Positions 1-7,889 of a stretch of DNA of 64,000 nucleotides are shown one piece after another. Made by a program: the position numbers and the translations under genes. How positions within the stretch are numbered: the first letter of the stretch is position 1; each line of letters starts with the position of its first letter. The stretch is from JAICQM01 sp963781555 (lineage in GTDB: Bacteria > Chloroflexota > Limnocylindria > QHBO01). Where the stretch lies: the NCBI GenBank assembly GCA_963781555.1, contig CAWAGB010000008.1, positions 372,001 to 436,000 of the forward strand, in the 5' to 3' direction. The notes below the pieces were generated by a model. The model did no database searches and was not told the DNA's origin. It saw only the letters and a program-made list of their open reading frames with translations.

Positions 1-454
1 CCACGCCGAGAAGGTGTGGAGCTACATCGAGGTCGGCAAGACGGAAGGTCGCCTGGTCACCGGGGGCGCCGCTTACGACGACGGGTCGCGGTCTGGACGC
101 ACCTACATCCCGCCGACCGTCTTCGCCGACACGGACCCCAGCTGCCGGATCATGCGCGAGGAGATCTTCGGACCGGTCGTGGCGCTGCAGCCGTTCGACA
201 CCCTCGACCAGGCGCTCAGCATCGCCAACGACACCAGCTACGGGTTGGCGTCGGGCCTGTTCACCTCGGATCTCGACCGCGCGGCGTACCTGTCGCGCGG
301 CCTGAAGGCCGGGCAGGTGTACATCAACCAATGGTTCAGCTCCGTGCTGGAGGCGCCGTCGCACGGCTACAAGCAGTCCGGCTACGGCGGCGTCGGGATG
401 GAGAAGTACCAGCAGACCAAGAACGTCTTCACCCGGGTCAACGACCCGACCTAG
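1..454 (+). CDS. Aldehyde dehydrogenase, C-terminal fragment (cut by window start)
   Basis: The gene is open from the window edge, so only the last ~150 residues are seen. They show the C-terminal half of the NAD(P)-dependent aldehyde dehydrogenase fold: the strongly conserved EEIFGPVV segment, then NDTSYGLASGLFTSD, and a C-terminal block with SGYGGVGMEKYQQTKNV, which forms the oligomerisation and cofactor-exit region in this superfamily. The catalytic Cys and Glu would lie upstream and are not in view. Substrate cannot be told from this part; betaine-aldehyde or succinate-semialdehyde type enzymes are both possible. A VOC-fold gene follows after 14 bases, so the two may be co-transcribed. 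Confidence 0.93.
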   Translation, partial: HAEKVWSYIEVGKTEGRLVTGGAAYDDGSRSGRTYIPPTVFADTDPSCRIMREEIFGPVVALQPFDTLDQALSIANDTSYGLASGLFTSDLDRAAYLSRGLKAGQVYINQWFSSVLEAPSHGYKQSGYGGVGMEKYQQTKNVFTRVNDPT

Positions 455-468
455 GCGAGGCCGGACCG

Positions 469-849
469 ATGCGCACCCACGTCGAGTTCTTCGTCAGCGA
501 CATGGAGCGCTCGCTCGCGTTCTACCGCTCGCTCGGCTTCGTGGTGGTCAAGCATTGGGAGGGGTGGGCGCTGCTGGACCGCGAGGGCGCGCGCCTCTCG
601 CTGCAGGCCGATGCCTACGCGCGCTCGCACGACCACTACTTCACGCCCAACCTGGATGGCCCGCGCGGGGTGGGGGTCGAGGTGCCGGTGGAGGTCAGCG
701 ACCTGGATGCCGCGTTCGAGGCCGCCTCGGCGGTCGATGGCGCAGTGGTGAAGGGCATCACCGAGCGCGGCTGGGGCGCGCGCGACTTCCGGATCGCCGA
801 CCCGGACGGCTACTTCGTGCGCTTCACGACCCCGCTGAAGGGGGAGTAG
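469..849 (+). CDS. VOC (glyoxalase/bleomycin resistance) family protein
   Basis: A 126-aa protein with one betaalphabetabetabeta-type VOC unit pair: it opens with RTHVEFFVSDMERSLAFYRS, has ALLDREGARLSL in the middle and ends with DFRIADPDGYFVRF, the usual C-terminal strand that carries a metal-ligand or substrate residue. The length matches single-chain VOC proteins. Family members act as glyoxalases, dioxygenases or antibiotic-binding proteins; the substrate here is unknown. The ATG is the last three bases of a GACCGATG octamer and lacks a clear Shine-Dalgarno. The 3' end overlaps the convergent EamA gene by 26 bases. Confidence 0.85.
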   Translation: MRTHVEFFVSDMERSLAFYRSLGFVVVKHWEGWALLDREGARLSLQADAYARSHDHYFTPNLDGPRGVGVEVPVEVSDLDAAFEAASAVDGAVVKGITERGWGARDFRIADPDGYFVRFTTPLKGE

Positions 850-1771
850 CCCGCGCGTCGGACCCGCGGCGGCGCAAGCTGGCGACGAGGATTCCGGCTG
901 CCACGGCGGTCACCCCCACCACCATCGGCCAGGTGGCGTACTCGGCGAAGATCAGGACTGCCGCCAGGAAGCTGAAGACGACGGTCGCGGTCTGGATGGC
1001 GCTCGAGGCGGCCACGCTGATGTGGCGCAGCGACTGGGCGATCCCGATCAGCGCCAGGGCGTTGACGCACCCCGCCAGCAGGACGATCCAAAGCTGGTTG
1101 GCGTCCGCGCCGGCGATCGGGTTGCCGGCGCCACGCACCAGCTGGACGACGAGCAGGACGCCGAGCCCGCCGAGGCTGTTGGCTGCCAGCGTCACCCAGA
1201 GGGCCGCGCGGCGGCGCTGCACGGTGCGGGTCACGAGATTGCTGATCGCGTATGCGCTGCCGGCACCGATCGCCAGCAGCACGCCCAGCACCCACGGCCC
1301 GCTGCCACCGCCCTGGGCCGTTGCAATGAAATAGAGGCCGATCACCACCAGGGTTATGCCCATCCAGGCCTGCCGGCTGGGACGCTCGCGGAGCAGCACG
1401 CTGCCGAGCGCGCCCGCCACCACCACGGCGCCCTGGGCGCCGGCGGCGGCAACCCCCAGCCCGCCGTTCGAGAGCGCCCCGAAGAAGAGGACATTGCCGA
1501 CCACGAACGACGTGAAGCCGGCGAAGACGAGGCCGGCCAGGGTTGGCCAGCCCAGGAACCGATCGCTGGCCGGGGTGATCGCGCCGCGATCGATCCACAG
1601 CACCGCGAACCACGCCAGCAGCGCGACCGGCACCTGGCGCAGCATCGAGCCCAGCCACGGGTCGATCTCCACCGCCGCAGCACGCAGCAGAACGTTGACG
1701 GTGGTGTAGCTCAGGGCGGTGATGATCGCCCACGTCTCGCCCGGACCGATAGGGGCGCGTCGGTCGCTCAT
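824..1771 (-). CDS. EamA/DMT-superfamily transporter
   Basis: About 315 residues with ten predicted hydrophobic helices arranged as two EamA repeats, typical of drug/metabolite exporters. The first repeat begins with GETWAIITALSYTTVNVLLR, and the start of the second shows GVLLAIGAGSAYAISNLVTR. The substrate is not predictable. I chose the ATG at 1771 (MSDRRAPIGPGE) rather than the longer in-frame ATG at 1810, because the longer form would read through a perfect 14-bp hairpin at 1781-1813 that looks like the terminator of the upstream PTS operon. The end overlaps the convergent VOC gene. Confidence 0.85.
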   Translation of the reverse strand: MSDRRAPIGPGETWAIITALSYTTVNVLLRAAAVEIDPWLGSMLRQVPVALLAWFAVLWIDRGAITPASDRFLGWPTLAGLVFAGFTSFVVGNVLFFGALSNGGLGVAAAGAQGAVVVAGALGSVLLRERPSRQAWMGITLVVIGLYFIATAQGGGSGPWVLGVLLAIGAGSAYAISNLVTRTVQRRRAALWVTLAANSLGGLGVLLVVQLVRGAGNPIAGADANQLWIVLLAGCVNALALIGIAQSLRHISVAASSAIQTATVVFSFLAAVLIFAEYATWPMVVGVTAVAAGILVASLRRRGSDARATPPSAGS

Positions 1772-1780
1772 GGGGGACAG

Positions 1781-1813
1781 CCGATGGCCCGGGCATCGCG
1801 CCCGGGCCATCGG
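1781..1813 (-). terminator. Strong GC-rich hairpin after the PTS operon
   Basis: Two perfect 14-base arms (1781-1794 and 1800-1813, core GATGGCCCGGGC) enclose a five-base loop. It lies 26 bases past the EIID stop codon and ahead of the EamA start. There is no long T-tract on the minus strand, so it may be a Rho-assisted or pausing terminator, as is common in high-GC genomes. Confidence 0.65.
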
Positions 1814-1838
1814 TCTTGGATGCGGATCAAGGCACCCG

Positions 1839-2756
1839 TCACGGCATCAGGAATGCCGACGCGGCCTCGGCCGGCGGCGGACACGGCCCGAAGGCGTGGA
1901 GGATCGAGGAGCCGCAGGTATTGGCATCGCCGAAGAACGGGAACGCCCCGATCATGGCGACGAGCAGGTAGGCGACCAGCAGCGTGATCGGTGACACCCG
2001 GCGTCGAGCCAGCAACCACCACGTCAGCAGCGTGAAGAGCAGCGGCACGAGGCCCGGCATGATGTCGTTGAGGAGCTCGCCGATGTTGAACGAGCTCTGG
2101 TCGACGTGGATGGTCGAGACGATGAACACCGTCACGAACTGCGCGGTCAGGGCGCCGAGCACCACGTTTCCCAGCACGCTGGCCCCAAGGACGACGCGGT
2201 CCAGGAGCCCGGAGCGGAGGATCGAGACGACGCCCTCGCGGCCGCGCACGTAGCCCTGCATGAACACGAAGTACGAGAGGGCGGTCATGATCGCGACTTC
2301 GAGGACGAAGTACAGGATCGGGCCGATCACGTTGCCCGCCTGCGCCAGCCCGATGCCGATGCTGAGCAGGATGGGGGTGATGGTGCCCTGGGTGATCGTG
2401 TCGCCGACGCCGGCGAGCGGGCCCATCAGGCCTGTCTTCACCGAGTTGATGGCGTCGTCGTCGATCTCGATCGCGCCGTTGGCGCGCTGCTCCTCCATGG
2501 CGATCACGGCGCCGTGGATCACCGCGCCGACATTCGGCTCGGTATTGAAGAAGACCAGGTGTCGCTTGAGCGCGGCCCGGATCTCCTCCTCCGACGTGTA
2601 GAGGCGCCGGATGATGGGCGTCATCGCGTGCGCGAAGGCCGTCCCCTGAAGGCGCTCGTAGTTGTAGTTGGCGTGGCTGAAGAAGGTCCACAGCCAGAAG
2701 GCGCGGCGGACGTCACCGGTGGTGAGCTCGACGCGAGCGCGATTGTCGGCAGTCAT
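1839..2756 (-). CDS. PTS mannose/fructose/sorbose-family EIID component
   Basis: A 305-aa member of the EIID family, one of the two membrane subunits of mannose-type phosphotransferase permeases. It has the diagnostic start (FWLWTFFSHANYNYERLQG), then EEEIRAALKRHLVFFNTEPN, the GLMGPLAGVGDTITQGT block that is nearly invariant in EIID, and C-terminal hydrophobic segments. It works with EIIC to carry a hexose across the membrane while EIIB phosphorylates it. The gene begins one base after EIIC ends, so the pair is translationally coupled. The sugar is not fixed by sequence; mannose, fructose, sorbose, glucosamine and N-acetylgalactosamine are all known for this family. Confidence 0.96.
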   Translation of the reverse strand: MTADNRARVELTTGDVRRAFWLWTFFSHANYNYERLQGTAFAHAMTPIIRRLYTSEEEIRAALKRHLVFFNTEPNVGAVIHGAVIAMEEQRANGAIEIDDDAINSVKTGLMGPLAGVGDTITQGTITPILLSIGIGLAQAGNVIGPILYFVLEVAIMTALSYFVFMQGYVRGREGVVSILRSGLLDRVVLGASVLGNVVLGALTAQFVTVFIVSTIHVDQSSFNIGELLNDIMPGLVPLLFTLLTWWLLARRRVSPITLLVAYLLVAMIGAFPFFGDANTCGSSILHAFGPCPPPAEAASAFLMP

Positions 2757-2757
2757 C

Positions 2758-3726
2758 TCACAGGCCCTCCGATGGGGCGGCCGCGTTCTGCGTCGCCTGG
2801 ACCCGGCCGGCGGTCATGCCTCGTGGCGTGGTGCCGGAGCCGCCCACCAGGGCGACATGGATGAACGCCAGCGCCATCCCGATCAGGCCGATCATCACGA
2901 TGTTCACCCCGCCGCCCGAGGCGACGGCGATGACATACCCGATGAAGAAGTACGGCCATACCGTGCCGCGGAAGATGAACCGCATGTTCATCGCGATACC
3001 GATGGCCGGAAGCAGCCCGCCGGCGATCTGGAGCCCGGAGAGGACCCATGGCGCATTCGTGTTGAGCCACCCGATGGCGTCCTGCACCACCGGTGCGCCG
3101 AGGTACACGGCGATCGTGGCCGGGAAGAAGCTGATGATGAACAGGAAGATCTGGGGCGGCAGCCAGTTCATGCGTGCCACGCCACCGATGTCCGCCGCCT
3201 CGGCGCGGGCATCCGCCCAGTGCGCGAAGGTGGCGTCAACGCTCATGCGGGTGAAGAAGATGAACGTGCCCAGCGTGCCAACCGCGACGCCGAGGGCGAT
3301 CGCCTGGCTCGCGTCGAGGCCGCCACCGATGGCGAGCGCGGTGCCCACCCAGCCGGCCACCGACGGGTCGGCGGGAATCGACCCGCCGGCGCTGATGAAG
3401 CCGAGGTAGAGGATATTGATCGCGGCACCGATCTGCGCGCCCTTTACCGGGTCACCCAGGATGATGCCGACGATGAAACCGGCGACCAGCGGCCGGTAGA
3501 AGCCGAAGAATCCGCCGTTGCCCATCAGCCATGGGCTGTTGGAGAGGTAGTACCCGAGCCCGATCAGGATGGCCTGGATAAGGCTCACCCCGGTGTCGCC
3601 GTCCGATCCGTCCTGCCCGAAGACAGGCCCGGTAATGAGCAGCAGCCCGAAGACTGCCAAGCTCACCCCGGCGGCGACCTTGAGGCGGGCGGGGGCAGCG
3701 ATCATCGCTCCCAGCATGTGCAGCAC
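2758..3726 (-). CDS. PTS mannose/fructose/sorbose-family EIIC component
   Basis: A 322-aa polytopic protein of the EIIC-Man/Sor family. Visible family blocks include IGLGYYLSNSPWLMGNGGF, RPLVAGFIVGIILGDPVKGA followed by QIGAAINILYLGFISAGG (the conserved glycine-rich sugar-pathway region), and several C-terminal helices ending in ALAFIHVALVGG. It forms the translocation channel with EIID. It is somewhat longer than the ~260-aa family norm because of an N-terminal helix (about residues 12-37) and extra residues at the C-terminus. Order EIIA-EIIB-EIIC-EIID is the canonical one. Confidence 0.95.
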   Translation of the reverse strand: MLHMLGAMIAAPARLKVAAGVSLAVFGLLLITGPVFGQDGSDGDTGVSLIQAILIGLGYYLSNSPWLMGNGGFFGFYRPLVAGFIVGIILGDPVKGAQIGAAINILYLGFISAGGSIPADPSVAGWVGTALAIGGGLDASQAIALGVAVGTLGTFIFFTRMSVDATFAHWADARAEAADIGGVARMNWLPPQIFLFIISFFPATIAVYLGAPVVQDAIGWLNTNAPWVLSGLQIAGGLLPAIGIAMNMRFIFRGTVWPYFFIGYVIAVASGGGVNIVMIGLIGMALAFIHVALVGGSGTTPRGMTAGRVQATQNAAAPSEGL

Positions 3727-3758
3727 CTCGTAGTCAACTCCGTCCCTCCGAACCCCCG

Positions 3759-4238
3759 CTATCCGCGATCGACCGATGAGAAGGCCACCGGCTTGTCGTC
3801 GGCCACGATCCGCAGCTCGACCCGGGTGCCCATCTGCTCCAGCCGCCGCATCGCCTCCAGCTCGGCCTGCGAGGCCGAGATGTTTCGGTACAACGGCTTC
3901 CGATCCGGGCCCGCGCCGATCCCGCCGACGTTCAGCACGTCGAACGAAACGCCCGCCTCCCGCAGCTGGAGGGCGGTCGTCGGGCTGCGCATGAGGACGA
4001 AGGCGGGCTCGGCAGCCTGGCTCGCCTCGGTCATGCGCTGCGCTCCGGCAGCCACGTCATGGATCTCCACCGCCACGCCCGCCGGAGCGGCCAGCTCGAT
4101 CACCTCGCGGAGGAAGTCGTCCTTGGCGGTCCGATCGTCCACGATGATGATGCGGCTCGCACCGACCGCCTTGAGCCAGATGGTCGCCACCTGGCCATGG
4201 ATCAGCCGGTCATCGACCCGGACAAGACGCAGTCCCAA
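3759..4238 (-). CDS. PTS mannose/fructose/sorbose-family EIIB component
   Basis: A cytoplasmic EIIB with the phosphorylation motif VRVDDRLIHGQV; the histidine accepts phosphate from EIIA and passes it to the incoming sugar. Further family signatures are RIIIVDDRTAKDDFLRE and DVLNVGGIGAGPDRKPLYRN. The reading frame stays open upstream to a GTG at 4304 and an ATG at 4268, but a TTG at 4238 with AGG seven bases before it gives a protein starting directly at MGLRLVRVDDRL, as in known EIIB proteins, with the usual ~160 residues. The longer starts remain possible. Confidence 0.93.
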   Translation of the reverse strand: MGLRLVRVDDRLIHGQVATIWLKAVGASRIIIVDDRTAKDDFLREVIELAAPAGVAVEIHDVAAGAQRMTEASQAAEPAFVLMRSPTTALQLREAGVSFDVLNVGGIGAGPDRKPLYRNISASQAELEAMRRLEQMGTRVELRIVADDKPVAFSSVDRG

Positions 4239-4321
4239 TCCGTACCTCGCTTCGAAATGGATGCCCATCGGTCGCGGCGTGCCTCCGTACCGCGCGACCT
4301 CCACGTTCGGATGCTGGTGGC

Positions 4322-4723
4322 TCAGTCCCTCATGAGGCTGAGCCGGCTCGTGACGTCGACGATCCCGTCCCGTGCGACCGCCACAAGGCGCTCGACGAGT
4401 TCGTCGTCCAGCGCATCGGTCGTGGTCAGGATCTCGATGAGGAGTCCCAGGTTCAAGCCCGAGATGCAGCGGACTTCGTGATGGCGCGCGAGGGCGCAGG
4501 CGACGTTGTGCGGCGTGCCCCCGAACAGGTCACTCAGGATGAGGGTTGGGCGCTCCGGGTCGATCGCGGCCTCGACGCGCTCGGCAAAGCTCTCGGGCGA
4601 GTCGGCCGGGTCAAGGCCCACGGAGCGCACCCGCTCGACCTCGCCAACGATCATGGCCGCCGAAGCGACCATCGCCTCGGCGAGCCCTCCGTGTGCGACG
4701 ACCAGGACAGTGAACGGCCTCAC
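4322..4723 (-). CDS. PTS mannose-family EIIA component
   Basis: A 133-aa EIIA of the EIIA-Man fold. The phosphorylatable histidine is residue 11 in VLVVAHGGLAEAM; the second signature SDLFGGTPHNVACALA follows around residues 61-76. It takes phosphate from HPr-His and gives it to EIIB. The GTG start at 4723 is preceded by AGAGG at good distance and gives a protein that begins right at the first beta strand; a longer in-frame start at 4966 would run through the regulatory region and the divergent SorC gene. It is the first gene of the four-gene permease operon. Confidence 0.94.
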   Translation of the reverse strand: MRPFTVLVVAHGGLAEAMVASAAMIVGEVERVRSVGLDPADSPESFAERVEAAIDPERPTLILSDLFGGTPHNVACALARHHEVRCISGLNLGLLIEILTTTDALDDELVERLVAVARDGIVDVTSRLSLMRD

Positions 4724-4753
4724 GGCACCTCTTCTGCGCGCGGTCTCGGGGAA

Positions 4754-4771
4754 CGTGCAAGAATTTGCACG
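4754..4771. promoter_or_regulatory. Candidate SorC operator between divergent PTS operons
   Basis: An 18-base perfect inverted repeat, CGTGCAA-GAAT-TTGCACG, sits between EIIA (minus) and the SorC gene (plus). A third TTGCAAG half-site lies at 4778-4784. Position and symmetry make it the likely binding site of the adjacent SorC-type regulator. Confidence 0.6.
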
Positions 4772-4793
4772 CGGGATTTGCAAGTCGCATCTG

Positions 4794-4799
4794 TATACT
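4794..4799 (+). promoter_or_regulatory. Likely -10 box for sorC-ptsH-ptsI
   Basis: TATACT lies 35 bases before the SorC start codon in the context TGTATACTCCGG; the same TATACTCCG appears before guaB3. No good -35 is found at 16-18 bases; instead the TGCAA repeats lie upstream, consistent with an activator-dependent promoter. Confidence 0.45.
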
Positions 4800-4834
4800 C
4801 CGGCCACTGGCGGAGTGTCAAGGTTCGAGAGGCA

Positions 4835-5926
4835 ATGACGACAGGCGACGGAGAGGGGGTCCGCATGGCGCAAGCGGCACGCGCGTCGGCGGCACTCGGC
4901 GGCTCCGGCGACGAGGAGATGATGCGTCTCGTGGCCGAGCTGTACTACCTCCGCGATCGCAGCCAATCCGCGATCGCGGACCTCACCGGATTCAGCGTCT
5001 CGAAGGTCAGCCGCCTGCTGTCACAGGCCCGCGACACCGGGATCGTGCAGATCACCGTGCAGGCCGCACCCGACATGCTCGCGCGCGTCGCCACCCGGCT
5101 CTCTCGCGCGCTCGCCATCGAGGAGGCCCGCGTGACGCCAGGACGCGGGGACGACCCGGCGGCTGCGTCGCGCCTGTGCGCCGTCGCTGCCGCACCATGG
5201 ATCGCGGAGGCGATCCCCGAGGCGGGGGTGCTGGGGATCGCGGGCGGATACACCGTGTCGGCCACCATCGACGCGCTGCCACCGGGCACCCGCGCCCACC
5301 TGACCATCGTGCCGTTGGTGGGCGGCTGGGACCCCGGCACGCCGCACCTGGACATCAACGAGCTGACCCGGCGCGCCGCCGACCGCCTGTCGTGTCGTTA
5401 CCTCCTGCTCCACGCACCGGGGCGGCTCGACTCGGGCGAGGTCAAGGCCGCGCTCATGCGCGAGAGCACCATCCGCGCCACCACCGAGTACTGGGCGCGA
5501 CTCTCGGTCGGGATCATCGGCGTCGGCGGCGGGCCCAGTGACCACCCCGGCTATGCCACGGTGATGGACCGCGTGTCGGATCGCGAGCGTCGGCGGCTCG
5601 GCGCGCGCAGGGTGGTCGGCGACGTGGTCGGCTACCTCGTCACCGAGCGGGGCGAGGTGATCAATGATGCGTGGGACGACCACACGATCGCGGCACCGGT
5701 GGCCGACCTGCGGCGCGCCGCCCGGCTGGTAGCCGTTGCCGCGGGACCCCACAAGGTCGCCGGCATCATCGGTGCCTGTCGGTCCGGGCTGGTGCACAGC
5801 CTGGTAACCGATGAGCCGACGGCGCAGGCAATCCTGCGGCGCCTGGAAGCTCCTGGCGAGACCGCTCTCCCGGCGCCGCGGCGTCCACGCAGCCGCGCTG
5901 CAGCCACCAACCCGGTGGCGGGGTAG
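4835..5926 (+). CDS. SorC/DeoR-type sugar-binding transcriptional regulator
   Basis: About 363 residues. The N-terminal part (MRLVAELYYLRDRSQSAIAD then LTGFSVSKVSRLLSQARD) is the helix-turn-helix typical of SorC regulators; the rest is the sugar-binding/oligomerisation domain, with GIAGGYTVSATIDALP, VPLVGGWDP, VGIIGVGGGPS and HKVAGIIGACRSGLV matching the phosphosugar-binding fold. It likely senses the phosphorylated PTS sugar and controls both divergent operons. Two starts are plausible: ATG 4835 (GAGAGG before it) and ATG 4865 (GAGAGGGGG before it). ptsH follows four bases after the stop. Confidence 0.9.
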   Translation: MTTGDGEGVRMAQAARASAALGGSGDEEMMRLVAELYYLRDRSQSAIADLTGFSVSKVSRLLSQARDTGIVQITVQAAPDMLARVATRLSRALAIEEARVTPGRGDDPAAASRLCAVAAAPWIAEAIPEAGVLGIAGGYTVSATIDALPPGTRAHLTIVPLVGGWDPGTPHLDINELTRRAADRLSCRYLLLHAPGRLDSGEVKAALMRESTIRATTEYWARLSVGIIGVGGGPSDHPGYATVMDRVSDRERRRLGARRVVGDVVGYLVTERGEVINDAWDDHTIAAPVADLRRAARLVAVAAGPHKVAGIIGACRSGLVHSLVTDEPTAQAILRRLEAPGETALPAPRRPRSRAAATNPVAG

Positions 5927-5930
5927 CCGC

Positions 5931-6218
5931 GTGCCGTCCCTCACCGTGGTCGTCCGCAATCCGTCGGGGCTGCACGCCCGCCCAGCCGCGACGTTCGTCA
6001 AGGCCGCGGCGGGGTTCACTTCGGACATCCGGGTCACCAACCTGGCGCGCGATTCCGAGCGCAGCGCGTCGGCCAAGAGCATCCTGGGGGTCATGCAGCT
6101 GGGCGTCGCCTGCGGACACGAGCTGTGCGTCGAGGCGACCGGCGAGGATGCCGAGCAGGCGCTCAATGCGCTGCGCTCGCTCGTCGAGGCTGGCCTCGGG
6201 GAGGAGATCCCCGAGTGA
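5931..6218 (+). CDS. ptsH: HPr phosphocarrier protein
   Basis: A 95-aa HPr. The active-site motif NPSGLHARPAA places the phosphorylated histidine at residue 15, the canonical position. The regulatory-serine region reads SAKSILGVMQLG (Ser50, equivalent to Ser46 in other HPr proteins), so HPr-kinase control is conceivable, though no hprK is seen here. It shuttles phosphate from Enzyme I to EIIA. The start is GTG; it overlaps ptsI by four bases (GTGA). Confidence 0.96.
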   Translation: MPSLTVVVRNPSGLHARPAATFVKAAAGFTSDIRVTNLARDSERSASAKSILGVMQLGVACGHELCVEATGEDAEQALNALRSLVEAGLGEEIPE

Positions 6219-7879
6219 TCCGGCTCCACGGCATCGCCGCCGCGCCGGGGGTGGCGGTGGCGCGGCCACAACGCCTCGAGCACGGTGAGCCCGGCGCCAG
6301 TGGCCCCGCCCTCGATCTCGACGCCTCGGTCGCCCAGGCGGTGGCGGAGCTGGAGGCGGTGGCGGAGCGCATGGCCGGAACCGGGCGCACCGAGGAGGCG
6401 GCCATCTTCGAGGCTCAGGCGCTCCTGGCAGCGGACGATGAGCTGCTGGGACCGGCACGCGCCGCCATCGCCGCTGGCGAGGCGGTAGATGCCGCGATCG
6501 TCGCCGCCGGTGAGGCGGTGGCGGTCGTCCTCGAATCGCTCGACGACGAGATCCTCGCCGCGCGGGGCGCCGACGCGCGGGACGTAGCCGAGCGCATCGC
6601 GCGGGCATCGCGCGGCGAGCCGGCGCCACGACTCACCGAGCGGGTGGTGGTCGTGGCTCGCGACCTGGCGCCGTCGGTCACCGCCGAGCTCGACCGCAGC
6701 CTGCTGGCCGGCATCGCGCTCGAGGCCGGGTCGCGGACCTCGCATGCGGCCATCCTCGCGCGCGCGCTCGAGATCCCGGCAGTGCTCGGCATTCCCGGCC
6801 TGCTCGACGCGCTGCCCGGCGTGAGCGAGGTGATCGTCAACGGCGGCACCGGCGAGGTGGTGCTCGATCCGGATGAGGCCGAGCGGGGCCGCGCGGTCGT
6901 GGCCGGCCAGCGGCATGCCGCGGCGACCGCCGCCGACGAGGCGCTGCGCGAGGAGCCGCTCCGCACAAGCGACGGCCATAGGGTCACCCTCGGCGCGAAC
7001 ATCGGCGGGCCGGACGAGGCGGCGCGGGCGATCGCAGCCGGCGCGGAGGCGGTGGGCCTGCTGCGCACCGAGTTCACGTTCGTGGACCGCGGCGTCGAGC
7101 CCGACGAGGCGACCCAGGCGGCCGCCTACGCATCGGTCCTTCGCCAGTTCGGTTCACGCCCCGTGGTGATGCGCCTCATCGACGTCGGTGGCGACAAGCC
7201 GCTCGCCTATCTGCCACTGCCACCGGAGAGCAACCCGTTCCTCGGGGTGCGCGCCATCCGGCTCGCGCGACGCAGCCCCGACCTGCTGCGAACGCAGCTG
7301 CGCGCCATGCTGCAAGCCGCCGTCCAGACCGGTGTCGAGGCGCCGCGAATCATGGCGCCGATGGTGGCCGACCTCGCCGACCTGCGCATGGTGCGCACCC
7401 TCCTCGACGAGGCGATGGCGGACGTCCGTGCGGACCTCGACCCGCAGCTGGGAATCATGGTCGAGGTGCCCTCGGCCGTGCTGATGGCAGATCAGCTGGC
7501 GGGCGAGGCCGCCTTCTTCTCGGTAGGCACCAACGACCTGACCCAGTACCTGCTGGCCGCGGATCGCACCAACCCGGACCTGGCGGCAAGCCAGGACCCG
7601 CTCCACCCGGCAGTGCTGCGCGCCATCGCCCAACTCACCGGTGCCGGTCACCGCGCTGGGATCCCGATCGCGGTGTGCGGCGAGATGGCCGGCGACCCGG
7701 CCGGCGCGGTCGTGCTGGTCGGCCTGGGGATCGACGAGCTGAGCATGGACCCGTCCGCGTTCGGGGCGGTCAAGCGAGCGCTCGGGGTGGTCACCCTGGA
7801 CCGGACGCGGGAGCTGGCGACGGCCGCGCTCGCGCTTGACGACGCCGCGGCGGTGCGGCGGCTGGTGGAGACCGCCTGA
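6215..7879 (+). CDS. ptsI: PTS Enzyme I (phosphoenolpyruvate-protein phosphotransferase)
   Basis: 554 residues, the usual EI length. The N-terminal swivelling domain carries the phospho-histidine in SRTSHAAILAR (His177). The C-terminal PEP-binding TIM barrel shows LLRTEFTFVDRG, DVGGDKPLAYLPLP, GIMVEVPSAV, FFSVGTNDLTQYLLAADR and the active cysteine in VCGEMAGDP. It starts the PTS phosphate relay by autophosphorylation from PEP. GTG start, coupled to ptsH by a four-base overlap. Having HPr and EI encoded beside a single permease suggests a dedicated PTS module, perhaps acquired as a block. Confidence 0.97.
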   Translation: MIRLHGIAAAPGVAVARPQRLEHGEPGASGPALDLDASVAQAVAELEAVAERMAGTGRTEEAAIFEAQALLAADDELLGPARAAIAAGEAVDAAIVAAGEAVAVVLESLDDEILAARGADARDVAERIARASRGEPAPRLTERVVVVARDLAPSVTAELDRSLLAGIALEAGSRTSHAAILARALEIPAVLGIPGLLDALPGVSEVIVNGGTGEVVLDPDEAERGRAVVAGQRHAAATAADEALREEPLRTSDGHRVTLGANIGGPDEAARAIAAGAEAVGLLRTEFTFVDRGVEPDEATQAAAYASVLRQFGSRPVVMRLIDVGGDKPLAYLPLPPESNPFLGVRAIRLARRSPDLLRTQLRAMLQAAVQTGVEAPRIMAPMVADLADLRMVRTLLDEAMADVRADLDPQLGIMVEVPSAVLMADQLAGEAAFFSVGTNDLTQYLLAADRTNPDLAASQDPLHPAVLRAIAQLTGAGHRAGIPIAVCGEMAGDPAGAVVLVGLGIDELSMDPSAFGAVKRALGVVTLDRTRELATAALALDDAAAVRRLVETA

Positions 7880-7889
7880 GGCTCAGGCG
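7873..7889. terminator. Palindrome spanning the convergent ptsI and folD stop codons
   Basis: CGCCTGAG-G-CTCAGGCG: eight-base arms around one central base. The ptsI TGA and the folD TGA (read as TCA) are symmetrically placed inside the arms. As RNA it can form a six-base stem with a five-base loop in either direction. A role in bidirectional termination is inferred. Confidence 0.4.

Noticed and set aside
1771..1810. Longer EamA start at 1810
   Set aside because: The extra 13 codons are the sequence of a perfect 14-bp hairpin that fits an operon terminator.
2668..4335. A 555-residue plus-strand frame across the PTS genes
   Set aside because: Shadow of EIIB, EIIC and EIID, which have clear family motifs; the plus frame has none.
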